Positions 35,889 through 45,143 of a stretch of 62,165 nucleotides of DNA are shown here, piece after piece. Within the stretch, counting starts at the first letter, position 1, and every line of letters starts with the position of its first letter. The DNA comes from Erysipelothrix sp. (GTDB lineage: Bacteria; Bacillota_I; Bacilli_A; Erysipelotrichales; Erysipelotrichaceae): assembly GCA_018335655.1 (NCBI GenBank), contig JAGXRX010000027.1:1-62165 (forward strand), given 5' to 3'. Both the position numbers and the translations under genes were made by a program. The notes beneath the pieces are model-generated. The model worked only from the letters and a program-made list of their open reading frames with translations, made no database searches and was not told the origin of the DNA.

Positions 35889-36629
35889 ATGAAAAGCCAA
35901 GAATTCTATCTTGAGTTAAGTAAACAACTACAAGAACAATTCACTCAAGAACAAGATTCAATATTAAAAGCTGCTTCTTTAATGTGCGATGCAATTGAAT
36001 ATGAAGGACTCATCCATGTTTTTGGTAGTGGTCACTCACAAATGTTTGCGCTAGAGATGTTTTATCGCTCTGGTGGTTTAGTTCCAGTTAATGCGTTATT
36101 GTACCCACAAATGAGTGTTCCTCCTATAGCACTTATGTCATCTGTCTTTGAGCGACTTGAGGGTTGGGCAGACGCAGCTTTAGACTTTGAAAATGTAAAT
36201 TCCAATGATGTCTTTATTTGCGCATCAGTGTCAGGTCGTAATGGATCTGTTATTGATATGGCATTGGCTGCTAAGAAGCGAGGATGTAAGATTATTGCTC
36301 TCACATCCATCAAGTATTCCAGTCAAGTATCATCAAGACATTCAAGTGGTCACCGATTGATGGATCTTGCGGATGTTGTCATCGATCTAAAATGTCCTTT
36401 AGGCGATGCATCACTTTCAATAGAAGGTGTAGAAAGTAGATTTTCACCTACATCTTCAATATTAGGAATGGCCGTTATTAATGCCCTAGTGGCTCAAACG
36501 GTTGAAAACTGTGTGAAAAGAAACATTGATCCACCTTTGTGGGTTAGTGCAAATCTTGATTCAAGAAAGGGGGAGATGATCAACAAAGAACACGTTAAAA
36601 AGTATTCGTCTCGGATTCGTTTCTTATAA
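35889..36629 (+). CDS. SIS-domain sugar-phosphate isomerase (UPF0309-like)
   Basis: 246 residues with a SIS fold: VFGSGHSQMFALEMFYR binds the sugar phosphate and FICASVSGRNGSVIDMALAAKKRG is the second SIS motif. UPF0309/AgaS-like proteins isomerise ketose or amino-sugar phosphates. Being inside the PTS operon, between EIIB and EIIC, it probably processes the imported sugar phosphate. The sugar is not known; ascorbate is not required, because this EIIC family also carries other sugars and polyols. Confidence 0.75.
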   Translation: MKSQEFYLELSKQLQEQFTQEQDSILKAASLMCDAIEYEGLIHVFGSGHSQMFALEMFYRSGGLVPVNALLYPQMSVPPIALMSSVFERLEGWADAALDFENVNSNDVFICASVSGRNGSVIDMALAAKKRGCKIIALTSIKYSSQVSSRHSSGHRLMDLADVVIDLKCPLGDASLSIEGVESRFSPTSSILGMAVINALVAQTVENCVKRNIDPPLWVSANLDSRKGEMINKEHVKKYSSRIRFL

Positions 36630-36686
36630 GGGGTCGGGAATTATTGATCCAAACAAGCAAAAACTTGTTTAATAGAGGAGGAAATT

Positions 36687-37973
36687 ATGGCTGTACTAGA
36701 TTTTATCATTCAGGAGATCTTCGGTAGTGCTCCTATCTTCTTGTCCTTGATTGCACTTATAGGATTGCTCTTGCAACGCAAGTCATTCCCTGAAGTGTTA
36801 TCTGGAACTTTCAAAACTGCACTTGGTGTTGTAATTCTAACCAAAGGGGTAGACATCGTCATCGGTGCTATTTTACCACTTGCTACTGCATTTGGAGTAT
36901 TTAGTGCAGATAGTGGACAACCTATTATTTCTATGGGTTCTGCGGCATTTATGAATGAATATGGATCAACCATTGGTATTGCAATGGTATCCGCATTTGC
37001 TATTAACTTACTCGTTGCACGCTTCACAAAATGGAAGTCAGTTTTCTTAACCGGGCATATGTTGTACTGGTTCCCATTCATCTTTGTAGCAGCAGGTGTT
37101 GATGCTGGTCTTAGTGGCACAACCCTAGTATTGGTCGCTACATTATTTACTGCAGCGTACATGGTTATTACCCCAAACATTATCCGTCCATTTGTTAAAG
37201 AAGTTACTAAAGATGATTCATTCACATTAGGTCACCCTACTGTGGGATTATCCTTAATTGCTGGATACATTGGAAGATGGTTTGGAGATAAAACTAAATC
37301 AACTGAAGATTTAAAATTCTCTAAAAATTTATCATTCCTAAAAGAGATTTCAATAACTTCATCTATTGTAATTGTTTTAGTCTACAGTGTCTTAATGCTT
37401 ATCTTAACCTTTAGTGGTCAAAATGCACTTGAAATATTTGGTATTGCTTCTACAACTAAAGTGTTTAGTTTCTTACTCACTATGGGACTTACCTTTGGAG
37501 CTGGTTTAACTGTATTGCTCCTTGGTGTTCGTATGATGATTGCAGAAATCGTGCCAGCGTTTACAGGATTCCAAGAAAAACTTATTCCTGATGCTATTCC
37601 AGCACTTGACTGCCCATTACTTTTCCCATATGCGCCTAATGCTTTAATTATTGGATTTGTTGTGTCAATGGTAAGCTCAACTGCTGCAATCGTTTTACTT
37701 GCTGTGGCAGGAGTATTCCCCTATGTAATTGCTCCATTAACAATAACTTGTTTCTTTGAAATTGGAACTGCATCCATTATTGGAAATGCGACCGGTGGAC
37801 GTCGTGGAGCTATTCTAGGTTCAGCCGTTGCAGGGGTAGTTATGGTTCTTCTGGTTGGATTCTCTATTCCATTCCTACAAACAACTGTAGCTGATTGGAT
37901 AATTATCTTCGGTGGTAATGACTTCTCGTTATGGGCTATCCTTCAAGGATTATTTGCTCGCTTAATTGCTTAA
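36687..37973 (+). CDS. PTS EIIC component, ascorbate type (UlaA/SgaT-like)
   Basis: 428 residues, about 10-11 membrane segments, with GSAAFMNEYGSTIGIAMV, GHPTVGLSLIAGYIG and LIPDAIPALDCPLLFPYAPNA, typical of the SgaT/UlaA family. Preceded by GGAGG. It completes an EIIA, EIIB, isomerase, EIIC operon behind its regulator. No UlaD/E/F-type catabolic enzymes are present, which weakens ascorbate as the substrate. Confidence 0.88.
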   Translation: MAVLDFIIQEIFGSAPIFLSLIALIGLLLQRKSFPEVLSGTFKTALGVVILTKGVDIVIGAILPLATAFGVFSADSGQPIISMGSAAFMNEYGSTIGIAMVSAFAINLLVARFTKWKSVFLTGHMLYWFPFIFVAAGVDAGLSGTTLVLVATLFTAAYMVITPNIIRPFVKEVTKDDSFTLGHPTVGLSLIAGYIGRWFGDKTKSTEDLKFSKNLSFLKEISITSSIVIVLVYSVLMLILTFSGQNALEIFGIASTTKVFSFLLTMGLTFGAGLTVLLLGVRMMIAEIVPAFTGFQEKLIPDAIPALDCPLLFPYAPNALIIGFVVSMVSSTAAIVLLAVAGVFPYVIAPLTITCFFEIGTASIIGNATGGRRGAILGSAVAGVVMVLLVGFSIPFLQTTVADWIIIFGGNDFSLWAILQGLFARLIA

Positions 37974-37977
37974 TCGT

Positions 37978-38012
37978 AAAAAAGAGAATCGTTATAGGTG
38001 ATTCTCTTTTTT
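37978..38012. terminator. Bidirectional terminator after the PTS operon
   Basis: AAAAAAGAGAATC and GATTCTCTTTTTT form a 13-bp stem with a 9-base loop between convergent genes, overlapping the stop codon of the flavoprotein. Confidence 0.85.
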
Positions 38013-39183
38013 ACTGTGTGAAAAACTTCCCCGCATGACATCCTGTGCTCATCGCAATGGTAATGTTAAACCCACCTGTATGAGAATGAATATCTATCGC
38101 TTCTCCACATACACTTACAAATGGATACTTCTTAATGATTAAAGTCTTAGGATCAATTTCTTTAACAGAAACTCCTCCCCATGTGACAAAAGCTTGATTA
38201 AACCCTCTTACATCATGAACAATGATTGGCCAAGATTTCAAAAACTGAACAATACTTAAATCCTTAGATAAAAGTTCATATCCCTCGATTAAACGTTTAG
38301 GAAGTTTAAAATGTTTTAGCACTTCACCAAGTGACATTGTGTGTAACATTGTCTCAAGCGTCGCGATTGAAACACTAGGTAAGCAATCAATCACCACATG
38401 AACCTTTTTATTTTCCTCAAATGCGGGACCAATGACACTACTGCATTGTAATGGACCAGGACCTGATAAACCAAAGTGAGTAAAAAGTAAATCATGGACT
38501 ACTTTCTTCTTTCGCTTACCATCAATAAATAATGAAAGTCCCACATCTTGAAGCGAAAGACCTTGAAGACATTTTGATTGAATTAAAGCTTCCTGACAAA
38601 CAAGTGGAGTTTCAGCTGGATATAAAGGTGTGATCTCAATGTTTGATTTTAGTTCTTGAAGTATTAATCCATCACTTCCAGTATTAGAATAACTAGCCCC
38701 TCCACTTGCGATAATAAGGTGATTAAAACGTAAGATATCATCAGCCGTCTTAACTAAACGGTTTTGAAGATCAATTTGTTGAATATGCATATTAAAAAGG
38801 AACTTAATGTTCAATAATTGAAGCTCTTTTAAAAGTACATTTGCGACATCATCAGCTTTATGGGTGATTGGAAATAATCGTTTATGATCTTCTTCAACTA
38901 GTGGTAAATCACGTTGAGCGAAGAATTGTTGAATATGAATTGGATTCATGGTTTGAAGGGTTGCGTACAAGAAACGACCATTTCGTGGGGTTTGCTCAAT
39001 GACAGTTTCGATTGAAACATTGGCACTAATGTTGCAACGTCCACCTCCACTTAGTCTTAGTTTTTCACAAATTCGAGTATTTTTGTCAATTAAAACAACT
39101 TCCCAATGAGGATGATTTGTCTTTGCGCTAATGGCTGCCATACACCCTGCAGGACCAGCTCCAATGATAAGTAATTTTTTCAT
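38011..39183 (-). CDS. BaiN/HI0933-family FAD flavoprotein
   Basis: 390 residues. N-terminal FAD motif LLIIGAGPAGCMAAI, then EKLRLSGGGRCNIS (the family hallmark), a central domain, and SVCGEAIDIHSHTGGFN with ITIAMSTGCHAG at the end. Family members include BaiN, which reduces bile-acid intermediates, and YhiN proteins of unknown role; the true substrate cannot be told. Single gene, own unit. Confidence 0.85.
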   Translation of the reverse strand: MKKLLIIGAGPAGCMAAISAKTNHPHWEVVLIDKNTRICEKLRLSGGGRCNISANVSIETVIEQTPRNGRFLYATLQTMNPIHIQQFFAQRDLPLVEEDHKRLFPITHKADDVANVLLKELQLLNIKFLFNMHIQQIDLQNRLVKTADDILRFNHLIIASGGASYSNTGSDGLILQELKSNIEITPLYPAETPLVCQEALIQSKCLQGLSLQDVGLSLFIDGKRKKKVVHDLLFTHFGLSGPGPLQCSSVIGPAFEENKKVHVVIDCLPSVSIATLETMLHTMSLGEVLKHFKLPKRLIEGYELLSKDLSIVQFLKSWPIIVHDVRGFNQAFVTWGGVSVKEIDPKTLIIKKYPFVSVCGEAIDIHSHTGGFNITIAMSTGCHAGKFFTQ

Positions 39184-39256
39184 ATGTACATCCTATCACA
39201 ATAGTGTTTAATTTTTAAGTATAGTTTATTGCATATAAAAATAGTCATTAATTTAT

Positions 39257-39272
39257 GCGACAATATCCGACT
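39257..39272. repeat. 16-base motif shared with the glycerol-transporter promoter region
   Basis: GCGACAATATCCGACT here and at 43888-43903, identical. Both lie 28-40 bp outside the -10/-35 region of glycerol/dihydroxyacetone promoters, so it is a candidate activator site for that regulon. This copy lacks the second inverted arm present at 43934-43944. Confidence 0.5.
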
Positions 39273-39287
39273 CACAGTCCATTTCTT

Positions 39288-39316
39288 TTGCCTTTAATCA
39301 TTAAAAGTTTTACAAT
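39288..39316 (+). promoter_or_regulatory. dhaKL promoter
   Basis: -35 TTGCCT (39288-39293), 17-base spacer, -10 TACAAT (39311-39316), about 50 bp before dhaK. Confidence 0.55.
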
Positions 39317-39329
39317 GAAAGCGTATACA
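39316..39329 (+). promoter_or_regulatory. cre (CcpA) site at the dhaKL start point
   Basis: TGAAAGCGTATACA fits the cre consensus TGWAANCGNTNWCA except A at position 10, a common variation. It lies directly downstream of the -10, where CcpA would block initiation. Confidence 0.6.
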
Positions 39330-39368
39330 CTCATGGTGTATTGTTCTAATGATCAAAAGGAGGAAACC

Positions 39369-40361
39369 ATGAAAAAGATTATTAACAGACCAGAAGACAT
39401 CGTCGAAGAAATGATTAATGGCCTAGTTGCCACCCACGAAGACATTGTCCATCGCGTCAATGACACACGTGTTGTCGCTCGTAATTACGAAGGCAAAGGC
39501 AAAGTCGGGCTAATTTCAGGAGGTGGAAGCGGACATGAACCATCTCATGCAGGTTTTGTAGGAAAAGGTATGCTTAGTGCTGCTGTATGTGGTGATGTAT
39601 TCTCATCTCCAACTGTTGATCAAGTGTATGAAGGTATTAAAGCAGCTGATAAAGGTGCTGGTGTATTCTTAGTTATTAAAAACTATACTGGTGACGTCAT
39701 TAACTTTACAATGGCTAAAGAAATGGCAGAAGAAATGGATAATATTCAAGTTGATTTCGTCATTACTAATGATGATATCGCAGTTGAAGACTCTACATGG
39801 ACAGAAGGACGTCGTGGTGTTGCGGGAACAGTTCTTGTTCATAAGATTCTCGGTGCTTTAGCTGAAAATGGTGCTTCACTTGAAGAAATCAAAGTTGAAG
39901 GTGAAAAACTCATTAAAGAAATGGCAACCCTTGGATTAGCATTAACTCCTGCTATCGTTCCTCAAGCTGGAAAACCTGGTTTTGAACTTGGCGATGATGA
40001 AATTGAATTTGGATTAGGTATTCATGGAGAACCTGGATATCGTCGTGCAAAACTACAACCTTCTAAAGAACTAGCTAAAGAATTTATTGATAAGATTGTA
40101 GCTGAATTAAAACTTAAACCTAACGAAAAAGTAGTAGCATTTGTAAATGGACTAGGTGGCACACCACTAATGGAACAATATGTCTTTATGAATGATGTTC
40201 TTAATTTACTAGGTGAGCACAAACTTGAAGTTGTACGTAAGTTTATTGGAAATAAGATGACTTCCATTGAAATGCAAGGTCTTTCACTTACAGTATTAAG
40301 AGTAAAAGACCCTCGTTGGGTTGATTATCTTGATCAAGAAGTGAAAGTAGCTGCGTGGTAA
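39369..40361 (+). CDS. dhaK: Dihydroxyacetone kinase substrate-binding subunit DhaK
   Basis: 331 residues. Binds dihydroxyacetone covalently: His219 in GLGIHGEPG forms the hemiaminal, with His56 (GHEPSH) and Asp109 as catalytic partners, matching the E. coli enzyme. The start is the ATG after AAAAGGAGG; the 114-bp in-frame extension upstream crosses the promoter. PTS-dependent enzyme acting with DhaL and DhaM, yielding dihydroxyacetone phosphate. Confidence 0.95.
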   Translation: MKKIINRPEDIVEEMINGLVATHEDIVHRVNDTRVVARNYEGKGKVGLISGGGSGHEPSHAGFVGKGMLSAAVCGDVFSSPTVDQVYEGIKAADKGAGVFLVIKNYTGDVINFTMAKEMAEEMDNIQVDFVITNDDIAVEDSTWTEGRRGVAGTVLVHKILGALAENGASLEEIKVEGEKLIKEMATLGLALTPAIVPQAGKPGFELGDDEIEFGLGIHGEPGYRRAKLQPSKELAKEFIDKIVAELKLKPNEKVVAFVNGLGGTPLMEQYVFMNDVLNLLGEHKLEVVRKFIGNKMTSIEMQGLSLTVLRVKDPRWVDYLDQEVKVAAW

Positions 40362-40362
40362 T

Positions 40363-40953
40363 ATGTTAACTCCTCTCGCATTTACCAAATGGTTTGAACA
40401 ATGGTCACAAGACATTCAGACACATAAAGAATATCTGAGTGATCTTGACAATGCGATTGGTGATGGTGATCATGGATTCAATATGGCAAAAGGCGCAAAC
40501 GCCTATGCTGAAGCCCGCCTAACTAAAAGTGATTTGACAATTTCCGAAGAATGTAAACTTATTGGTATGACACTACTAAGTAAAGTTGGAGGAGCATCAG
40601 GACCGTTATATGGTTCTGCCTTCCTTGCAATGGCTAAAAATATTGGTGATCGTACTGAAATATCTCAAGAAGAACTTACTGATGCATTACAAGCAGGTAT
40701 TGAATCTATTATGCTTCGTGGCAAAGCAACACGCAATGAAAAAACAATGATTGATGTGTGGCTACCTGTTATAGAAGCAATGAGACAAAATGAACTTAAT
40801 GATGAAGCAGTTGATCGATTCGTTAATGATACAGCTCCTCTTAGAGCAACTAAAGGTAGAGCGGCATATCTTGGTGATCGATCTATTGGTCACATTGATC
40901 CTGGATCATTCTCATCAGGACTACTATTTAAAGCATTACTTAAAGTTATGTAA
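40363..40953 (+). CDS. dhaL: Dihydroxyacetone kinase ADP-binding subunit DhaL
   Basis: 196 residues, standard length. The Mg-ADP site LDNAIGDGDHGFNM has Asp29, Asp34 and Asp36. The bound ADP is rephosphorylated by DhaM. It starts one base after the dhaK stop. A terminator separates it from dhaM, which is on the opposite strand. Confidence 0.94.
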   Translation: MLTPLAFTKWFEQWSQDIQTHKEYLSDLDNAIGDGDHGFNMAKGANAYAEARLTKSDLTISEECKLIGMTLLSKVGGASGPLYGSAFLAMAKNIGDRTEISQEELTDALQAGIESIMLRGKATRNEKTMIDVWLPVIEAMRQNELNDEAVDRFVNDTAPLRATKGRAAYLGDRSIGHIDPGSFSSGLLFKALLKVM

Positions 40954-40957
40954 AACC

Positions 40958-40990
40958 AAAAACAATCAAGGTTTACCCTTGATTGTTTTT
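40958..40990. terminator. Bidirectional terminator between dhaL and dhaM
   Basis: AAAAACAATCAAGG-TTTAC-CCTTGATTGTTTTT, a 14-bp stem flanked by A and T runs. Confidence 0.88.
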
Positions 40991-41365
40991 TAGTTTTCCA
41001 ACTTCTCTTAGAATTGCATCATATGATGGATCAATCATTGCTTGAACAGCGGCAACAAATGTTCCTTCCACAAGTGGTGCATCAATATAAATGCACTTCT
41101 CTCTCAATATTGGATCAATGAGATCTAATACCATTTCAATACTCATAATTGAACTGCCGATATCTCCAAATAAATAGATGTTTTCACTTTCATGATGCTC
41201 TTCAATGAGAGATTGGATACGCATTGGATCTGTTCCAATACCTCCATCTTCTGTACCACCTGCAGAAAGAACAGTCACATTATCTGAAGGAACCATCTCA
41301 GCAATCATGTCTACAATTCCATCACTAATTTTTTTACTATGAGAAACTACCACAATTGTGATCAT
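40973..41365 (-). CDS. dhaM: PTS-dependent dihydroxyacetone phosphotransferase subunit DhaM
   Basis: 130 residues, a single EIIA(Man)-like domain as in other Gram-positives, with the phosphorylated His9 in VVVSHS and SAGGTEDGGIGTD. Takes phosphate from HPr and recharges ADP on DhaL. Placed on the strand opposite dhaKL, downstream of glpK with a terminator between, so it may be transcribed separately or by glpK readthrough. Confidence 0.92.
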   Translation of the reverse strand: MITIVVVSHSKKISDGIVDMIAEMVPSDNVTVLSAGGTEDGGIGTDPMRIQSLIEEHHESENIYLFGDIGSSIMSIEMVLDLIDPILREKCIYIDAPLVEGTFVAAVQAMIDPSYDAILREVGKLKNNQG

Positions 41366-41394
41366 TTTGTCTCCTTTATGTTATCCATAAATTT

Positions 41395-41427
41395 AAAAAA
41401 CGTAGGATTTTACTCCATACGTTTTTT
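41395..41427 (-). terminator. Terminator of glpK
   Basis: AAAAAACGTAGG...CCATACGTTTTTT; on the minus strand the stem ends in a T-run. One bulged base in the 3' arm. Confidence 0.7.
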
Positions 41428-41447
41428 CATCCAAGATGAGAGAAAGA

Positions 41448-42956
<1,509 letters not shown>

Positions 42957-42964
42957 TTAATTTG

Positions 42965-42992
42965 ATGCCATGACCATGGTAGTCATAGGCAT
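42965..42992. other. Intercistronic stem-loop before glpK
   Basis: ATGCC-ATGAC, a short loop, GTCAT-A-GGCAT: a 10-bp stem with one bulge in the gap between the transporter genes and glpK. On the glpK strand no T-run follows, so processing or mRNA stability is more likely than termination. Confidence 0.5.
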
Positions 42993-43003
42993 TTTATTCT
43001 AGA

Positions 43004-43342
43004 TTATAAATATAAAGATAAGATAAGTCCGCCTAAAATACCACCGACTATAGCAGCAAGAACGTTAGGCATTGCTTTAGAAGCATTTCCACCACGAACA
43101 ACAGAAGCAACTAATAAACCAAACCCAGCAGCAAACGCCATATCGACCCATGCTCCACCTTCTGATTGAACGATTAGACCTGTACCATGGTTAATTGCCC
43201 ATGTAGTACCGACGATAAACGCAGCAGCCATCCAACCACCGAATGTTCCAAAATTATCAACTAATTTTCCCCAAAGTAAGCGAATAAGGAACGGAAATAT
43301 AAATCCGCCAGCAACTGTCGCTAATGCATGTTGAATTGTCAT
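43004..43342 (-). CDS. Lin0368-type putative glycerol transporter subunit
   Basis: 112-residue membrane protein with about 3-4 helices (FGTFGGWMAAAFIVGTTWAINHG). Proteins of this type occur in pairs next to glpK and dhaKLM in Listeria and relatives and are thought to replace the GlpF facilitator. It starts 2 bp after its partner and shares with it a repeated pattern (FGGWMAA / IGGWFAA and WVDMA), so the two arose by duplication. Transport of glycerol is inferred from context. Confidence 0.72.
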   Translation of the reverse strand: MTIQHALATVAGGFIFPFLIRLLWGKLVDNFGTFGGWMAAAFIVGTTWAINHGTGLIVQSEGGAWVDMAFAAGFGLLVASVVRGGNASKAMPNVLAAIVGGILGGLILSLYL

Positions 43343-43344
43343 GA

Positions 43345-43707
43345 TTATTTAGCCTCCATACTTTCTTCTACTTTAGCAGCGACATATCCCCCGAGGACGC
43401 CTCCTAAAATAACTAAGCCTAATGTTGGTAATGTAGCTACTAGTGGGTCAACAGATCCAGCTAAGAATACATCACGCATAACCCCCGCAACACCAATACC
43501 TAATGCCATATCTACCCAACCTGAATCTGATTCATGTGGAATTAATCCAACATAGTGGTTTAAGAACCACATTGGACCAATGATTGCGAATGCAGCAAAC
43601 CAACCACCGATAATTCCAAATGACTCTAAAGACGCCATTGGACCCCATACAGACATAACAAACATACCTGCGATGGCGTATCCTAGTACACTTCTAAGAA
43701 ACTTCAT
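43345..43707 (-). CDS. Lin0368-type putative glycerol transporter subunit (partner)
   Basis: 120-residue membrane protein with about 3-4 helices (FGIIGGWFAAFAIIGPMWFLNH, SGWVDMALGIG). First gene of the transporter-glpK operon. I start it at the ATG preceded by GGGAGAG; an in-frame ATG 60 bp upstream lacks a ribosome site and covers a small GNRA-type hairpin in the leader (43726-43739). No GlpF-like aquaglyceroporin exists in the window. Confidence 0.72.
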   Translation of the reverse strand: MKFLRSVLGYAIAGMFVMSVWGPMASLESFGIIGGWFAAFAIIGPMWFLNHYVGLIPHESDSGWVDMALGIGVAGVMRDVFLAGSVDPLVATLPTLGLVILGGVLGGYVAAKVEESMEAK

Positions 43708-43854
43708 AATAATCTCTCCCTTTCTATAGCTTTCGCTATCTATGTTGACTTGATGAATTAATGACACAGTGGATGAAGTTGTGAATCAATTACATCAAAG
43801 TTCAATCCTTATTTATATTAGGGTAATACTATATGCCCCTACGCTTAATTTTAA

Positions 43855-43870
43855 ATTATAAGCGCTTACA
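43855..43870 (-). promoter_or_regulatory. cre site over the -10 of the glycerol transporter operon
   Basis: Minus strand TGTAAGCGCTTATA (43857-43870), a near-perfect cre, merging into TATAAT at 43855-43860. CcpA bound here would occlude the promoter. The -35 is not clear, consistent with need for an activator at the upstream motif. The leader to the first start is about 145 bases. Confidence 0.62.
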
Positions 43871-43887
43871 TTTAAACCCTTTGGGAG

Positions 43888-43944
43888 CGACAATATCCGA
43901 CTGGCTGTGAAAGATTGATGAAAGTGAGCCTTAGATATTGTCGC
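43888..43944. repeat. Long-spaced inverted repeat upstream of the glycerol transporter operon
   Basis: GCGACAATATC (43888-43898) and GATATTGTCGC (43934-43944), perfect 11-bp arms separated by 35 bases. The loop holds a nested GGCT/AGCC pair. The left arm is part of the 16-base motif also found before dhaK. No T-run follows on either strand, so it is unlikely to be a terminator; a dual operator or a structured element is possible. Confidence 0.55.
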
Positions 43945-43971
43945 GAGGGAAATAATTTCTCACCTTTGACA

Positions 43972-44772
43972 CTATGAGTGAGAACGATACATGTCTTCCT
44001 TAATTTTTTCTAATATCATACTCATATATTCCGAGTTCGATGGTTTTTTAGTTGGATCCTTATAGTTCATAGAATTCAGAAACTGATTTAGACGATCCTT
44101 GTTATGTTCATAAGCTAATGCAACACTATGTCGCATTGCCTTGTCCACGTTGGCACTGCTTGTTTTGCATGACTTCGCGACAAATGGATATATGGTCTTA
44201 GTAATTGAAAATACATCGAGTGATTCTTTAAGAACGTGTTCGATTGCTAATCGAAAGTATTGGTAACCAAAGGTATGTGATGGTAACCCGCTATCCTTTA
44301 AGTGTTTAATAATGTGTGAATTAATGGATGAATGCTCCGAAGTTTCATCGTCTTTTTGAGATGTAAGAATTCGTAGTCTTTCAATCAATGTTTGCATCGT
44401 GAATGGTTTAAATAATACGAAGTGAGCACCCCATTTTAAAGCTTGTTCAATAACATTGTCATCTTGGATTTCAGATAATACAATCACTTTGGTTTGATCA
44501 AGTAAATTGTCGATGGTTGCTTGCTTAAGAAATCCTAAGCCATCACATTTCGGCATAAAGAGATCAAGGAGCACAACATCAATGTTTTGACGCTTGAGAA
44601 TTGCAATTGCTTCATAACCGTCTTTAGCTTTTGCAACCACATTGAAATCTCCACTATTCTCAAGCATTTCGACAATTTTTCGAAGACCGAAATGACTGTC
44701 ATCAACGACCATGACCTGCTTAACTTGCTTCCCCATCGCAATATCTTCTTTTGAACGAGCTTGAATTGACAT
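43972..44772 (-). CDS. spo0A: Spo0A-type response regulator
   Basis: 266 residues. Receiver domain (about 18-135) with VVLLDLFMPKCDG as the phosphorylation site and a conserved Lys in LFKPF. The C-terminal domain (about 155-262) matches Spo0A: SGLPSHTFGYQYFRLAI, SITKTIYPFVAKSCKTSSANVDKAMRHS as the recognition HTH, and KPSNSEYMSMI. It overlaps the DUF1667 gene by one base (TAATG), so it is translated with the glycerol-3-phosphate dehydrogenase operon, an unusual place for Spo0A. No other sporulation gene is in the window. The true start could be Met13. Confidence 0.85.
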   Translation of the reverse strand: MSIQARSKEDIAMGKQVKQVMVVDDSHFGLRKIVEMLENSGDFNVVAKAKDGYEAIAILKRQNIDVVLLDLFMPKCDGLGFLKQATIDNLLDQTKVIVLSEIQDDNVIEQALKWGAHFVLFKPFTMQTLIERLRILTSQKDDETSEHSSINSHIIKHLKDSGLPSHTFGYQYFRLAIEHVLKESLDVFSITKTIYPFVAKSCKTSSANVDKAMRHSVALAYEHNKDRLNQFLNSMNYKDPTKKPSNSEYMSMILEKIKEDMYRSHS

Positions 44773-45143
44773 TAATTTACTCGCTCCATACTTCTTGATG
44801 CAATGATATTAATACCTAAATCACATACATTCTCTACAATAATATCATTCGCTTTAACAGGGGCTACTACCTCAACATTTGCTAAAGCTTTCATCACTTC
44901 AAACATCATTCCTTTTGGAATATCTGAAGATGTAATAACTGGTAAGCGATCATAGATTGCTCCAGAAATTTTAACTGTACTTGTTAACATACGTGTTGGA
45001 TTAGTGAGTTCTTTTCGTGCATAGATATCACCACGATTACATGAGTTACCTGCAACACTAAGTACTGCACCAGCATCGTCGACATCAATGACTAATCGAC
45101 AACTCATAGGACATACAATACAAATCATTTCAACTTTTTTCAT
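44772..45143 (-). CDS. DUF1667 protein, glycerol-3-phosphate dehydrogenase accessory subunit
   Basis: 123 residues with CIVCPMSCRL and SCNRGDIYARKE, four conserved Cys likely to bind an iron-sulfur cluster. DUF1667 proteins follow GlpA/GlpB-like genes in many anaerobes and probably pass electrons from the dehydrogenase. It overlaps the previous gene by 4 bp and the Spo0A gene by 1. Confidence 0.8.
   Translation of the reverse strand: MKKVEMICIVCPMSCRLVIDVDDAGAVLSVAGNSCNRGDIYARKELTNPTRMLTSTVKISGAIYDRLPVITSSDIPKGMMFEVMKALANVEVVAPVKANDIIVENVCDLGINIIASRSMERVN

Noticed and set aside
36710-37225. 171-codon ORF opposite the UlaA-like EIIC gene
   Set aside because: Lies entirely inside a well-supported membrane-protein gene, has no ribosome site and no recognisable domain; a composition artefact.
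42965-42992. Stem-loop before glpK as a terminator or GlpP target
   Set aside because: No T-run follows in the glpK direction and it lies within an operon; treated as an intercistronic structure.
43888-43944. Inverted repeat as a Rho-independent terminator of the Spo0A gene
   Set aside because: Loop of 35 bases and no T-run on either strand; the arm is also shared with the dhaK upstream region.
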